From: Caballeronia calidae | GTDB taxonomy: Bacteria > Pseudomonadota > Gammaproteobacteria > Burkholderiales > Burkholderiaceae | Assembly (NCBI RefSeq): GCF_900044055.2 | Contig: NZ_FCOX02000010.1 | Location: 1-64,000 of the forward strand | Direction of reading: 5' to 3' | Length of the DNA stretch: 64,000 nt | Shown: in pieces, positions 38,413 to 48,113 of the stretch | How the letters are laid out: each line of letters opens with the position of its first letter | How positions within the stretch are numbered: position 1 is the first letter of the stretch | Made by a program: the position numbers and the translations under genes | The notes under the pieces: generated by a model | The model's database searches: none | Told to the model about the DNA's origin: nothing | The model's input: only the letters and a program-made list of their open reading frames with translations

Positions 38413-39795
38413 TCATGACGATGCGGTATTGCGCTTCGCCTCCTCGATTGCAGGCGAGGGAACGAATCGTGCAGGCTGCCGGTTGCCCTGCCAGACGCGC
38501 CTGACCATCGCAGGGCTGAGCAGCGATGACGGCGGCATCGTCAGGTTGACCACCTTCAGAAACGCGGTCGCGAGCGTGCTGTCGCGTCTCGCGGCAAGAT
38601 GAAGCTTGCCGATGTACCAGTTGATGAAACGCCGCATCGGCGGACGTTCACCGTTGACGCGTGGATTGCGGAGGTCGTTTCCAACGGCGATATCCCACGG
38701 AATATCGACGATCTTTGCGGCCGCTCCGAAGAACCGGCGCGCAAGATCGATCGAGCCTGCGCGCAGGCACCGGTGCAGCGTCAGCGCCTCCTCTGCCGCG
38801 ACCGTCATGCCCTGCCCGTAGACAGGATTGAAGCTGCAGATAGCGTCACCGAAAACCAGATAATTCTCGGGGAAACGCGCGAGCCTCTCGTACCGCCGGC
38901 GCAGACTGGAAACGTGGCGGTAGCGTCTGTAATCGCTTAGCGGCTCCGCTCTCGCGACCACGTCATGAATCTCCATGGTCGGCAGCGTCGCCAGATACGC
39001 GAGAAAGCCGTGGTCGTTGTCCGGTGCGTCGTCGCCGAAATAACCGCCGGCACTGACGATCCAGCTGTCGTTTTCCTGCGCGAGCATGACGCCGTTGCGC
39101 CAGTGCGGCGCACTACCGGCGACGACGATACCGTGCTTGCCGCCGAGATCGGCAGGCCCGCGCCGATACGTGCGGGTCATGTAGCCGATGCCGATCTCGA
39201 CCTTCTCATCGGCGGGAGGGGCGTAGCCGAGTTCTTCGAGCCACGCGGCGCTGCATGAGCCACGGCCCGTCGCATCCACGACGAGATCCGCGGCGATGGT
39301 CTCTTCCGGCTGGCCCTCGACACATGCGCGCACACCCGTCACGCGTTTGCGAGCGGGGCAGGTGGCAAGCCCCCGCACGGCGCAATGTGCCATGGCATGC
39401 ACGTGGGGCAACCCCAGGAGCCGCCGGCGCAGATGGCCTTCGAGCACCGGACGGCTCGCAAGCAGGCCGATGAGCTCGCTCGGGCCGTTAGCGAGCCTGA
39501 CGTTGTGACCGATCCAGATCACATCGTTGGCGACATCGCCGATCAGCCCGCCGCTCTGCGCGACGACCTCGTCGTTATATCCCGGGAAGAATTCCTCGAA
39601 TACGGCACTGCCTCGCGCAAGCAGCCCATGGGTATGACGACCCTGTGGCACGCCTTTGCGCGGCGTGTCCGCTGCCGGAAACGCATCGCGTTCGAGCACC
39701 GTGACGAGGGTATAGAACTCCGACAGGACGCGGGCGGCCAGGAGCCCACCGATGCTGGCCCCGATCACGATCGCATGCTCGCCCAGTTTCTTCAT
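38413..39795 (-). CDS. FAD-dependent oxidoreductase (epoxidase/halogenase-like)
   Basis: A 460-residue flavoprotein with HAIVIGASIGGLLAARVLSEF at the N-terminus, VPQGRHTHGLLARG shortly after, VDATGRGSCSAAWLEELGY, and the second FAD block NYLVFGDAICSFNPVYGQGMTVAAEEALTLHRCL. The layout is that of the flavin monooxygenase group that includes polyether epoxidases and relatives of halogenases; the halogenase-specific W-x-W-x-I-P motif is not seen. GGAGG lies 7 bases before the ATG at 39795. It is divergent from a regulator fused to an alpha/beta hydrolase, with only 118 bases between, suggesting that regulator controls this gene. Confidence 0.85.
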   Translation of the reverse strand: MKKLGEHAIVIGASIGGLLAARVLSEFYTLVTVLERDAFPAADTPRKGVPQGRHTHGLLARGSAVFEEFFPGYNDEVVAQSGGLIGDVANDVIWIGHNVRLANGPSELIGLLASRPVLEGHLRRRLLGLPHVHAMAHCAVRGLATCPARKRVTGVRACVEGQPEETIAADLVVDATGRGSCSAAWLEELGYAPPADEKVEIGIGYMTRTYRRGPADLGGKHGIVVAGSAPHWRNGVMLAQENDSWIVSAGGYFGDDAPDNDHGFLAYLATLPTMEIHDVVARAEPLSDYRRYRHVSSLRRRYERLARFPENYLVFGDAICSFNPVYGQGMTVAAEEALTLHRCLRAGSIDLARRFFGAAAKIVDIPWDIAVGNDLRNPRVNGERPPMRRFINWYIGKLHLAARRDSTLATAFLKVVNLTMPPSSLLSPAMVRRVWQGNRQPARFVPSPAIEEAKRNTASS

Positions 39796-39913
39796 GGCAA
39801 TCCTCCAGTTCAGTCTGTAGCGATGAGCCGGGCGGCCATCGTCTGCAGGCAATGCTAGGATTGCTTCGTCCCCTGAGCGTCCCCCGGACGCCATTCTCGA
39901 AGGTCACCTCGTC

Positions 39914-41464
39914 ATGGCTTCGTTCAGCGTGCGAACGCTTGGATTTCCTGAGATTCGTCGGGACGGCCGGCTGTGCCAACTGGCCTTGCGCAAGGGTCTG
40001 GCACTGGTGGTCTACCTCGCCGAAGCGAAGACGTCGGTCGGGCGCGACGCCATCGCCACGATGTTGTGGCCGGAAGACCGCGAAGAAGTCGTGCGGGCGC
40101 GGCTGCGGCGTCTGTTGCATCGCGTCCAGCTCACGCTCGGCGACGACGTTCTGACCATCGACCGCGCAACAGTTCGATGGTCGGCGGAGATCGACCTGCA
40201 AGTGGATTCGCAGCTATTCGAGCAAGCTTGCGACCGCGGCGAGTTCGAGCGGGCGTGCCGCGCGTATTCCGGCGACTTTCTCGAAGGTTTTTCGCCCGGC
40301 GACTGCCCGGAGTTCGACGAGTGGGCCTACTTTCGCCGGGAGGCCTTGCGGGGCCGCGCGATCCAGGCGCTCGAGCGAGTGGTGCAGGACAGGAATGCGG
40401 CCGGCGACTACGCGACGGCGGCCGCCCACGCCGGCCGTCTTGTCGAGTTCGATCCGCTGAGCGAAGTGTATGGCCGTCATTTCATCCGCAACCTTCTGCT
40501 CGCCGGGGACCGGGCCGCTGCCCGGCGGCACCTGGAGGTCCTGACGCAGCGTCTTCGCGACGAGCTGAATGTGGCGCCCGAACCGGAGACGCGGGCGCTG
40601 CTGAACGCCGGCGCAACGTTGACCATCGCGGACCCGCCGCCGACGCGTTACGTCAGCGGCGGCGGTGTTCATCTCGCATTCCAGACCTACGGCGCCGGCC
40701 GGATCGATGTGCTCGTGCTGCCCGGTTTCGTCTCTCACGTCGAACGGGTGTGGGAGGAGCCACGGTGCAGGGCGTTCCTGTCCTCGCTCGCGGGGATGGG
40801 CCGTCTCATTCTGCTGGATCGTCGCGGTGTCGGGCTTTCCGACCGGGTCGGATTCAATCCCGGTGTCGACGCGACGGCGCAGGATATCGGCACCGTGCTC
40901 GACGCCGCCGGCAGCCGCCGGGTCGTGTTGTTCGGTGCGTCGGAGGGCGGACCGGCGTGCATCAAGTTTGCCGCCGATCATCGCGATCGAGTCGCTGGCC
41001 TCATTCTGTTCGGCTCGCTGGCGAAAGGAAGCGCAACGCCTGACTATCCGTACGCGCTCGGTGCCGGCCAATATGACGCCTGGCTGCGGCAGCTCATCGC
41101 GGGCTGGGGCGGCCCCGCCGGCATCGAAACATTCGCACCGGGGCTGTCCGGCGATCCGCACGTCAGAGTCTGGTGGGCGGGCCTGCTCCGGGCCGCGTCG
41201 AGCCCCGGCGCCATCAAGGGCGTGCTCGAGGCGTTGCGCGATATGGATGTGCGGCACGTTCTGGGCCGGGTTTCCGTTCCGACGCTGGTGCTGCACCGTC
41301 GCGGCGACCGCGCCGTTCGCATCGATGCGGGCCGGCATCTCGCCAGCCATATCGCGCATGCCCGGTTCGTCGAGCTCGATGGGGCAGATCACTGGGCCTT
41401 CGCAGGAGATCAACGGCCCGTCCTGGACAACATCAGGGCGTTTGTCGATAGTCTCGCCGCGTAA
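39914..41464 (+). CDS. BTAD-type transcriptional regulator fused to alpha/beta hydrolase
   Basis: A 516-residue two-part protein. Residues 1 to about 90 form an OmpR/SARP-like winged helix (SFSVRTLGFPEI...LPEDR-type layout, with VVRARLRRLLHRVQLTLGDD as the recognition segment). Residues about 95-235 are a bacterial transcriptional activation domain (FEQACDRGEFERACRAYSGDFLEGF...RDELNVAPEPETRALL). Residues about 250-516 are an alpha/beta hydrolase with nucleophile Ser343 in FGASEGG, the acid in HRRGDRAV and the base in GADHWAF. The hydrolase active site looks complete, so the domain may be an enzyme or a ligand sensor. It is divergent from a flavin monooxygenase gene and ends 3 bases from the convergent IclR stop. 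Confidence 0.85.
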   Translation: MASFSVRTLGFPEIRRDGRLCQLALRKGLALVVYLAEAKTSVGRDAIATMLWPEDREEVVRARLRRLLHRVQLTLGDDVLTIDRATVRWSAEIDLQVDSQLFEQACDRGEFERACRAYSGDFLEGFSPGDCPEFDEWAYFRREALRGRAIQALERVVQDRNAAGDYATAAAHAGRLVEFDPLSEVYGRHFIRNLLLAGDRAAARRHLEVLTQRLRDELNVAPEPETRALLNAGATLTIADPPPTRYVSGGGVHLAFQTYGAGRIDVLVLPGFVSHVERVWEEPRCRAFLSSLAGMGRLILLDRRGVGLSDRVGFNPGVDATAQDIGTVLDAAGSRRVVLFGASEGGPACIKFAADHRDRVAGLILFGSLAKGSATPDYPYALGAGQYDAWLRQLIAGWGGPAGIETFAPGLSGDPHVRVWWAGLLRAASSPGAIKGVLEALRDMDVRHVLGRVSVPTLVLHRRGDRAVRIDAGRHLASHIAHARFVELDGADHWAFAGDQRPVLDNIRAFVDSLAA

Positions 41465-41467
41465 GCT

Positions 41468-42280
41468 TCACACGGGTGTGCGTGGAGACGTCGCATCTTC
41501 CCGGCTCAACGCCGCGGCGATTTCCGCCGCCGCTTTCTGCAACTCCGGCACATAGCGGCGCGTGGCATCCGCGAGGCTCACCGCGCGCGACAGGAAGACG
41601 ACATTGAGGCTCGCGAGCACGCGCTCGTCCGCGCCGATCGCGACCGCCACCGCACCGATCTTCGCCTGCGCGGTCCAGTCGCCGTGATTCGATCCGAAAC
41701 CATCCTCGCGCACGCGCCGGATCAGCTTGCGCACGAGCGCATCGTTCTTCGCGAACGCCTGCTGCTCCTCACCGCCCGCGCCGGAGCGCAGCAGTTCCAG
41801 AATGTCCTCGCGCTCCTCGTCGGGGCACATGGCGAAGTAGGCGCGGCCCGCCGCCGTCAGCAGGATCGGCAAACGCCGCCCGACCATCGCGCGATGAAAC
41901 GACAACTGGCTGAAGCGATGCGTCGTCTCGCGGATGATCATCGCGTCGCCGTCGGGCGTGGTCAGATCGGACGGCCACGCGACGCGCTGCAAAAGCTGCC
42001 CCATGATCGGCGGCGCCACGGTCGCGATGCGCTCGGTATCGGTGAAGCCCTCGCTCAACGAGCGCACGGCGAGCGTCAGACGGAAGCTGTCGTCCGACGT
42101 GCTGCGGCGCACGAACCCTTCCTCCATCAACGTTTCGAGCAGACGGCGCACCGTGGTGCGATGCAGGCCGGTCAGATCGGCGATCTGCTGACTCGTCGCG
42201 CGTCCGCCTTCCATCGCGTTCAGCGCCCGCAACACCTGAAGGCCGCGCGCCAGTCCGCGCACGTTCGTGTAGGTCGTCAC
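41468..42280 (-). CDS. mhpR: IclR-family regulator of the mhp operon
   Basis: A 270-residue IclR-type regulator. The winged helix is at the N-terminus (RGLQVLRALNAMEGGRATSQQIADLTGLHRTTVRRLLETLMEEGFV), followed by the effector domain with GRRLPILLTAAGRAYFAM and the C-terminal ligand loop. Both the start VRGLARGLQVLRALN and the location match MhpR, the 3-hydroxyphenylpropionate-responsive activator of E. coli. The GTG at 42280 is preferred, with AAAGGA upstream; ATGs at 42313 and 42370 would lie inside or beyond the palindromic operator. It is divergent from mhpA and convergent with the hydrolase-fusion regulator. Confidence 0.87.
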   Translation of the reverse strand: MTTYTNVRGLARGLQVLRALNAMEGGRATSQQIADLTGLHRTTVRRLLETLMEEGFVRRSTSDDSFRLTLAVRSLSEGFTDTERIATVAPPIMGQLLQRVAWPSDLTTPDGDAMIIRETTHRFSQLSFHRAMVGRRLPILLTAAGRAYFAMCPDEEREDILELLRSGAGGEEQQAFAKNDALVRKLIRRVREDGFGSNHGDWTAQAKIGAVAVAIGADERVLASLNVVFLSRAVSLADATRRYVPELQKAAAEIAAALSREDATSPRTPV

Positions 42281-42306
42281 GCCAGAAAATCCTTTTAATT
42301 CAACAT

Positions 42307-42323
42307 TGTGCATTCTATGCACA
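42307..42323. promoter_or_regulatory. Palindromic operator between mhpR and mhpA
   Basis: TGTGCAT-TCT-ATGCACA is a perfect 7-3-7 inverted repeat. It lies 14 bases upstream of the -35 element of the mhp promoter, where an activator of the IclR family would bind, and 27 bases from the mhpR start, where binding would also affect its own gene. Confidence 0.75.
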
Positions 42324-42337
42324 TTTCGGAGATTTTG

Positions 42338-42366
42338 TTGAGGGCGTTTTCTGCCCCCCATAGACT
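42338..42366 (+). promoter_or_regulatory. Sigma70-type promoter of the mhp operon
   Basis: TTGAGG (42338-42343) and TAGACT (42361-42366) are 17 bases apart, with the operator just upstream. Transcription would start near 42373, giving a leader of about 80 bases before mhpA. Both hexamers deviate from consensus, in keeping with an activator-dependent promoter. Confidence 0.6.
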
Positions 42367-42453
42367 GCACTCACAATTTGAACGAACGAGAGCGATGCAA
42401 GAGGCAGGCGCCGTTCGTTCAGCACATCGGACAAGCCCATTCAGGAGACAAGC

Positions 42454-44304
42454 ATGCGCCCCGCCTTTGACCCGGCGGCCGGCAACGGCCGCGCTCATCC
42501 TCACGAAACGACACATCGTTCCATCGATGCCGATGTCGCCATCATCGGCGCGGGCCCGGTCGGGCTGATGATCGCGAACATCCTCGGCCTCCAGGGCGTG
42601 CGCGTCGTCGTGATCGAGAAGCTCGCGCAGATCATCGACTATCCGCGCGCCATCGGCCTGGACGACGAAGCGCTGCGCGTCTTCCAGTCGGTCGGCCTCG
42701 TCGACGAGCTGCTTCCGCACACGACGCCGAATCACTGGATGCGCTTCACGCTGAAAGGCAAGTGCTTCGCGTCGATCGAGCCGCGCACCGACGAGTTCGG
42801 CTGGCCGCGCCGCAATGCCTTCATTCAGCCGCTCGCCGATCAGATTCTGTATCGCGGTCTCGCGCGCTTCGCGCATGTATCGACGCTGCTCGGCCACAGC
42901 GTCGACAGCTTCGCGCACGACGAGCGCGGCGTGACGATCGAAGCGACCGACGCGCACGGCGCCAAGGCGACGATCCGCGCCGCGTACATGGTCGGCGCGG
43001 ACGGCGGCAACAGCTTCGTGCGCCGCACGCTCGACGTGCCGTTCGAAGGCCGCACGAAGCCGAATCAATGGATCGTGATCGACGTGCGCAACGATCCGAT
43101 CGGCTCGCCGCATGTCTATCTGCATTGCGACGCGCGGCGTCCCTATGTTTCGGCGGCGCTGCCGCACGGCATCCGGCGCTTCGAATTCATGGTGATGCCC
43201 GGCGAGACGGAGGAAGAACTCTCGAAGCCGGAGAACATGGCGGCGCTGGTGCGCGGCGTGGTCGCCGATCCGGACAAGGTCGACTACATCCGTCAGCGGG
43301 TCTATACGCACAACGCGCGGCTCGCGAGCACGTTCCGCGTGAAGCGCATCCTGCTCGCGGGGGACGCCGCGCACATCATGCCGGTGTGGCAGGGGCAGGG
43401 CTATAACAGCGGCATTCGCGACGCGAGCAATCTCGGCTGGAAGCTCGCGATGGTCGTGAAAGGCACGGCGCGCGACGCGCTGCTCGATACCTACACGATG
43501 GAACGGCGCGCCCACGCGCGCTCGATGATCCACCTCTCGGAAGTCGCGGGCGATATCTTCGCGCCGACGAGCTTCTTCGGATCGAAAGTGCGCGACGCGT
43601 TCGTGCGCAGCTTCGACGTGCTGCCGTCCATGAAGCGCTATTTCGTCGAGATGCGCTTCAAGCCGATGCCGCGCTATGAAGAAGGCGTCGTGCTTCTCAC
43701 GCGCCGGGAGCGGCGCGACGGCCTGCTCGCACGCATGATCGCGAAGCGCGGGCACGCCGCGTTCGGGCGGCTCGTCGGCCTCATGAGCGAGAAGCGCGAA
43801 TCGCTGATCGGACGCGTGGTGCATGGCCGCGATGCGCAGGCGGGCACGCCCGTGGGCCGCATGTTCATCCAGCCGCGCGTGCGTCTCGCGGATGGCGGCA
43901 TCGTCCGGCTCGACGACGCGATCGGCAACCGCTTCGCGATCGTCGGCTGGGGCGCGGACCCGACCTTCGGCCTGACGCCCGAGGCGCGCCGCATCTGGCG
44001 CGCGCTCGGCGGATGCTTCGTGATCGCGAAGCCCGACCCGCAGCTCGCATTCCACGATGACGTGCCCGAAGACGTGATCGCCATCGGCGATGTCGATTCA
44101 CGCCTGCGCGAATGGTTCGCGCGCGTGCCGGAATCGGTCGTGCTGTTGCGGCCCGACCGCTTCGTGGCCGGCATGTGCGCGCCGCAATGCGTATCGGATT
44201 GCGTTTCGCAGCTCGCGCAAAAGCTGGCGCTGGCGATGACACCGGACGCGACGACGACCAGCGACGCGACGCTCGCGCGCGCCGCCGGCCTGGTGGGAGC
44301 CTGA
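42454..44304 (+). CDS. mhpA: 3-(3-hydroxyphenyl)propionate hydroxylase
   Basis: A 616-residue FAD- and NADH-dependent hydroxylase converting 3-(3-hydroxyphenyl)propionate to 2,3-dihydroxyphenylpropionate, the first step of the pathway. The FAD motif [21 protein letters not shown] is near residue 27, the DG motif [16 protein letters not shown] near 185, and [35 protein letters not shown] near 305, all typical of MhpA; the C-terminal thioredoxin-like domain is present. The length is slightly above the E. coli protein because of a 25-residue polar N-terminal extension. AGGAGA lies before the ATG. The stop is one base away from the mhpB start, so translation is coupled. Confidence 0.92.
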   Translation: MRPAFDPAAGNGRAHPHETTHRSIDADVAIIGAGPVGLMIANILGLQGVRVVVIEKLAQIIDYPRAIGLDDEALRVFQSVGLVDELLPHTTPNHWMRFTLKGKCFASIEPRTDEFGWPRRNAFIQPLADQILYRGLARFAHVSTLLGHSVDSFAHDERGVTIEATDAHGAKATIRAAYMVGADGGNSFVRRTLDVPFEGRTKPNQWIVIDVRNDPIGSPHVYLHCDARRPYVSAALPHGIRRFEFMVMPGETEEELSKPENMAALVRGVVADPDKVDYIRQRVYTHNARLASTFRVKRILLAGDAAHIMPVWQGQGYNSGIRDASNLGWKLAMVVKGTARDALLDTYTMERRAHARSMIHLSEVAGDIFAPTSFFGSKVRDAFVRSFDVLPSMKRYFVEMRFKPMPRYEEGVVLLTRRERRDGLLARMIAKRGHAAFGRLVGLMSEKRESLIGRVVHGRDAQAGTPVGRMFIQPRVRLADGGIVRLDDAIGNRFAIVGWGADPTFGLTPEARRIWRALGGCFVIAKPDPQLAFHDDVPEDVIAIGDVDSRLREWFARVPESVVLLRPDRFVAGMCAPQCVSDCVSQLAQKLALAMTPDATTTSDATLARAAGLVGA

Positions 44305-44305
44305 C

Positions 44306-45259
44306 ATGCCGATCCATCTCGAATGCATGTCGCACACGCCCTTGCACGGGTATTTCGATCCCGCGCCGGACGTCGTCGCGGAAGTGGAGCGGGTGCAGCG
44401 CGCGGCGCGCGAGCGCGTCGAGGCGTTCGATCCGGAGCTGGTGATCGTCTTCGCGCCGGATCACTACAACGGTTTCTTCTACGACGTGATGCCGCAGTTC
44501 TGCATCGGCGTGAGCGCGACGGCCATCGGCGATTTCAACAGCGCGGCCGGTCCGTTGCCTGTCGCGCGTGATGTGGCGCTCGCGCTCGCCGATGCCGCGC
44601 TCGCGAGCGATATCGATGTCGCCGTGTCGTATCGCATGCAGGTCGATCACGGCTGCGCGCAGGCGCTCGACGTGCTCACGGGCGGCATCGGCCGCTATCC
44701 GGTGGTGCCCGTCTTCATCAACTCGGTGGCGCCGCCGATGGCGTCGTGCCGCCGCGCCCGATTGCTCGGCGATGCGATCGGCCGTGCCGCCGTGCGCATG
44801 AACCGGCGCGTGCTGCTGATCGGCTCGGGCGGCATGTCGCATGAGCCGCCGGTGCCGGAAATCGCGGGCGCGGACGACATCGTCGCGGAACGCCTGATCG
44901 CGGGGCGCAACCCGTCGCCGGAATCGCGCGATGCGCGGCAGTCGCGCACCATCGCCGCGGCGAAAGCGTTCGCGGCGGGCGACAGCCGCCTGCATCCGCT
45001 CAATCCCGCGTGGGACCGCATGTTTCTCGAACTCCTCGAACGCGGCGAACTCACCGCCGCCGATGGCCTCACGAACGAAGCGATCACGCGCGATGCAGGC
45101 AAATCCGCGCACGAGATCCGCACGTGGGTCGCGGCATTCGGCGCGCTCGCGGCGAGCGGCCCGTACGCGGCATCGATCGATTACTACCGCGCGATTCCCG
45201 AATGGATCGCGGGCTTCGGCGCGATGCACGCGCACGAACGAACCCTTTCCAGGAGATAG
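44306..45259 (+). CDS. mhpB: 2,3-dihydroxyphenylpropionate 1,2-dioxygenase
   Basis: A 317-residue class III (LigB-type) extradiol dioxygenase that opens the ring of 2,3-dihydroxyphenylpropionate with iron(II). Iron-ligand and catalytic histidines lie in the N-terminal SHTPLHGYFDP, in VFAPDHYNGFFYDVMPQFCIG and in QVDHGCAQAL; the C-terminal GSGGMSHEPPVPEI is also conserved. The length equals that of E. coli MhpB. It starts one base after the mhpA stop and is followed by mhpD 4 bases later. Confidence 0.93.
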   Translation: MPIHLECMSHTPLHGYFDPAPDVVAEVERVQRAARERVEAFDPELVIVFAPDHYNGFFYDVMPQFCIGVSATAIGDFNSAAGPLPVARDVALALADAALASDIDVAVSYRMQVDHGCAQALDVLTGGIGRYPVVPVFINSVAPPMASCRRARLLGDAIGRAAVRMNRRVLLIGSGGMSHEPPVPEIAGADDIVAERLIAGRNPSPESRDARQSRTIAAAKAFAAGDSRLHPLNPAWDRMFLELLERGELTAADGLTNEAITRDAGKSAHEIRTWVAAFGALAASGPYAASIDYYRAIPEWIAGFGAMHAHERTLSRR

Positions 45260-45263
45260 AACC

Positions 45264-46052
45264 ATGTCGGATGACAACCGCATTCAGTTAATGGCCGCGC
45301 GCCTGCGTGAAGCGCAGTCCTCGCGTCAGACGATCGCGCCGCTGCGCGAAACGTGTCCCGAAGGCGACGCGACGCTCGCCTATGCGATTCAGCAGGTCAA
45401 CAACGACTTGCGCGCGGTGAACGGCGAGCGCGTCGTCGGCAGAAAGATCGGCCTGACTTCGCCGGCGGTGCAGAAGCAGCTCGGCGTCGATCAGCCGGAC
45501 TTCGGTGCGCTGTTCGCGTCGATGGCTTACGGCGACAGCCAGCCGATGCCGCTTGCCTCGCTGATCCAGCCGAAGGTCGAAGCGGAGATCGCGCTCGTGC
45601 TCGAACGCGATCTGACCGCCGAGAAACACACCTTTGCGGATCTGATCGGCGCGACCGCGTATGCGGTGGCCGCGATCGAGGTCGTCGACAGCCGCATCCG
45701 CGACTGGGACATCCGCTTTTTCGACACCGTCGCGGACAACGCATCGAGCGCGCTGTTCGTGCTCGGCAGCCGCCCGACTCTGCTGCGCGACATCGACCTC
45801 ACCGCCTGCGCGATGACGCTCACGCAGGACGGCGAAATCCTGTCGCGCGGCAATGGCGCGGCGTGCCTCGGCAATCCGCTCAACGCGGCTGCATGGCTCG
45901 CGGACCGCATGGTTCGACTCGGCACGCCGCTGCGCGCGGGCGACATCGTGCTGACGGGCGCGCTCGGCCCGATGGCCGCGGTGAAAGCAGCGGGCACATA
46001 TACGGCGCACATCGAAGGGCTCGGCAGCGTGCGCGCCAGTTTCAGCGAATGA
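45264..46052 (+). CDS. mhpD: 2-keto-4-pentenoate hydratase
   Basis: A 262-residue hydratase adding water to 2-hydroxypenta-2,4-dienoate to give 4-hydroxy-2-oxovalerate. Family segments are [26 protein letters not shown], the metal-ligand region [17 protein letters not shown] with its Glu residues, and the C-terminal [36 protein letters not shown] lies 6 bases before the ATG at 45264, which rules out a longer frame that overlaps mhpB. In E. coli mhpC stands between mhpB and mhpD; here it has moved to the operon end. Confidence 0.92.
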   Translation: MSDDNRIQLMAARLREAQSSRQTIAPLRETCPEGDATLAYAIQQVNNDLRAVNGERVVGRKIGLTSPAVQKQLGVDQPDFGALFASMAYGDSQPMPLASLIQPKVEAEIALVLERDLTAEKHTFADLIGATAYAVAAIEVVDSRIRDWDIRFFDTVADNASSALFVLGSRPTLLRDIDLTACAMTLTQDGEILSRGNGAACLGNPLNAAAWLADRMVRLGTPLRAGDIVLTGALGPMAAVKAAGTYTAHIEGLGSVRASFSE

Positions 46053-46069
46053 CAGACGGAGACATCCCC

Positions 46070-47017
46070 ATGGCAACAGACAGCACCAAATGCAAGGCCG
46101 CGATCATCGGGTCCGGCAACATCGGCACGGACCTGATGATCAAGATCATGCGCCGCAGCCGGCATCTCGAAGTCGCGGCGATGGTCGGCATCGATCCGGC
46201 ATCCGACGGCCTCGCGCGCGCCGCGAAGCTCGGCGTGGCGACGACGCATGAAGGCGTGGAAGGCCTCACGCGCCTGCCCGTGTTCGACGAGATCGACTTC
46301 GTGTTCGATGCGACGTCCGCCGGCGCGCATGTGAAGAACGACGCGTTCCTGCGCACGCTCAAGCCCGGCATCCGCGTGATCGATCTGACGCCCGCCGCGA
46401 TCGGCCCGTACTGCGTGCCGGTGGTGAACCTCGACGCGCATCTCGATGCGCCGAACGTGAACATGGTCACGTGCGGCGGACAGGCGACGATCCCGATGGT
46501 CGCCGCCGTGTCGCGGGTCGCGAAGGTGCATTACGCGGAGATCGTCGCGTCGATCAGCAGCAAGTCGGCGGGACCGGGCACGCGCGCCAACATCGACGAA
46601 TTCACGGAGACGACGTCGAAGGCCATCGAAGCGGTCGGCGGTGCAGGCAAGGGCAAGGCGATCATCGTGCTCAATCCGGCCGAGCCGCCGCTCATGATGC
46701 GCGACACGGTCTATGTGCTGTCCGAAGCGGCGGACCGCGCGCAGATCGAAGCGTCGGTCGAACGGATGGCGGCGGCGGTGCAGGCCTACGTGCCCGGCTA
46801 TCGGCTGAAGCAGTCCGTGCAGTTCGACGACATCCCCGCCGATGCGCCGCTGCACATTCCCGGCCTCGGCCGTTTCAGCGGGCTCAAGACCTCGGTCTTC
46901 ATCGAAGTGGAAGGCGCGGCGCACTATCTGCCGGCCTACGCGGGCAATCTCGACATCATGACGTCCGCCGCGCTGGCGACGGCCGAGCGCATGGCCGCGT
47001 CGCTCGTGAACGCCTGA
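46070..47017 (+). CDS. mhpF: Acetaldehyde dehydrogenase (acylating)
   Basis: A 315-residue enzyme oxidising acetaldehyde to acetyl-CoA with NAD+ and CoA. The Rossmann motif [21 protein letters not shown] is at the N-terminus, and the catalytic cysteine lies in [13 protein letters not shown] near residue 130. The C-terminal half carries the contacts used to bind the aldolase MhpE, with which it forms a channelling complex. The start is the ATG at 46070, with ACGGAGAC upstream. The gene is 17 bases after mhpD and 18 before mhpE. Confidence 0.93.
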   Translation: MATDSTKCKAAIIGSGNIGTDLMIKIMRRSRHLEVAAMVGIDPASDGLARAAKLGVATTHEGVEGLTRLPVFDEIDFVFDATSAGAHVKNDAFLRTLKPGIRVIDLTPAAIGPYCVPVVNLDAHLDAPNVNMVTCGGQATIPMVAAVSRVAKVHYAEIVASISSKSAGPGTRANIDEFTETTSKAIEAVGGAGKGKAIIVLNPAEPPLMMRDTVYVLSEAADRAQIEASVERMAAAVQAYVPGYRLKQSVQFDDIPADAPLHIPGLGRFSGLKTSVFIEVEGAAHYLPAYAGNLDIMTSAALATAERMAASLVNA

Positions 47018-47035
47018 AGCAAGGAACATTCGATC

Positions 47036-48055
47036 ATGGACAAGAAACTCTATATCTCCGATGTGACGCTGCGCGACGGCATGCACGCGATCCGTCATCA
47101 GTATTCGATTCAGAACGTGCAGGACATCGCCCGCGCGCTGGACGAAGCGAAGGTCGACAGCATCGAGGTCGCGCATGGCGACGGCCTGCAGGGCTCGAGC
47201 TTCAACTACGGCTTCGGCGCGCACAGCGATCTCGAATGGATCGAGGCGGTCGCCGATGTGGTGAAGCACGCGAAGATCGCGACGCTGCTGCTGCCCGGCA
47301 TCGGCACGATTCACGATCTGAAGGCCGCATACGACGCGGGCGCGCGTGTCGTGCGTGTCGCGACGCATTGCACGGAAGCGGACATCTCGAAGCAGCACAT
47401 CGACTATGCGCGCAGCCTCGGCATGGACACCGTCGGCTTTCTGATGATGAGCCACATGACGACGCCCGAGAACCTCGCCGTCGAAGCGAAGAAGATGGAA
47501 AGCTACGGCGCGACGTGCGTGTACGTGGTCGATTCCGGCGGCGCGATGAACATGAGCGACATCTGCGCGCGCTTCAGGGCGCTCAAGGCGACGCTGAACC
47601 CTGAAACGCAGACCGGCATGCACGCGCATCACAACCTGAGCCTCGGCGTTGCCAACTCGATCGTCGCGGTGGAAGAGGGCTGTGATCGCATCGATGCGAG
47701 TCTCGCGGGCATGGGCGCGGGCGCGGGCAATGCGCCGCTCGAAGTGTTCATCGCGGCGGCCGAGCGCATGGGCTGGCATCACGGCACGGATCTGTATCGC
47801 CTGCTCGATGCGGCGGACGATATCGTGCGCCCGCTGCAGGACCGGCCGGTGCGCGTGGACCGCGAGACGCTCGCGCTCGGTTATGCGGGCGTCTATTCGA
47901 GCTTCCTGCGGCATTCGGAAATCGCGGCGAAGAAGTACGGCCTGAAAGCCGTCGACATTCTCGTCGAGCTGGGCAAGCGGCGCATGGTGGGCGGTCAGGA
48001 AGACATGATCGTCGACGTCGCGCTCGATCTGAAGAAGCGCGAAGCGCACGCCTGA
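47036..48055 (+). CDS. mhpE: 4-hydroxy-2-oxovalerate aldolase
   Basis: A 339-residue DRE-TIM aldolase splitting 4-hydroxy-2-oxovalerate into pyruvate and acetaldehyde. The metal and catalytic segment [18 protein letters not shown] is at the N-terminus, the metal histidines are in [15 protein letters not shown], and the C-terminal communication helices follow ([24 protein letters not shown]), which pair with MhpF so that toxic acetaldehyde passes directly between them. The length is normal for the family. Confidence 0.94.
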   Translation: MDKKLYISDVTLRDGMHAIRHQYSIQNVQDIARALDEAKVDSIEVAHGDGLQGSSFNYGFGAHSDLEWIEAVADVVKHAKIATLLLPGIGTIHDLKAAYDAGARVVRVATHCTEADISKQHIDYARSLGMDTVGFLMMSHMTTPENLAVEAKKMESYGATCVYVVDSGGAMNMSDICARFRALKATLNPETQTGMHAHHNLSLGVANSIVAVEEGCDRIDASLAGMGAGAGNAPLEVFIAAAERMGWHHGTDLYRLLDAADDIVRPLQDRPVRVDRETLALGYAGVYSSFLRHSEIAAKKYGLKAVDILVELGKRRMVGGQEDMIVDVALDLKKREAHA

Positions 48056-48113
48056 ACCATCCGATACGCGAAGCGCCATCGAGAGCGCCGCATCGTTCAA
48101 CCTGGAGACATCA

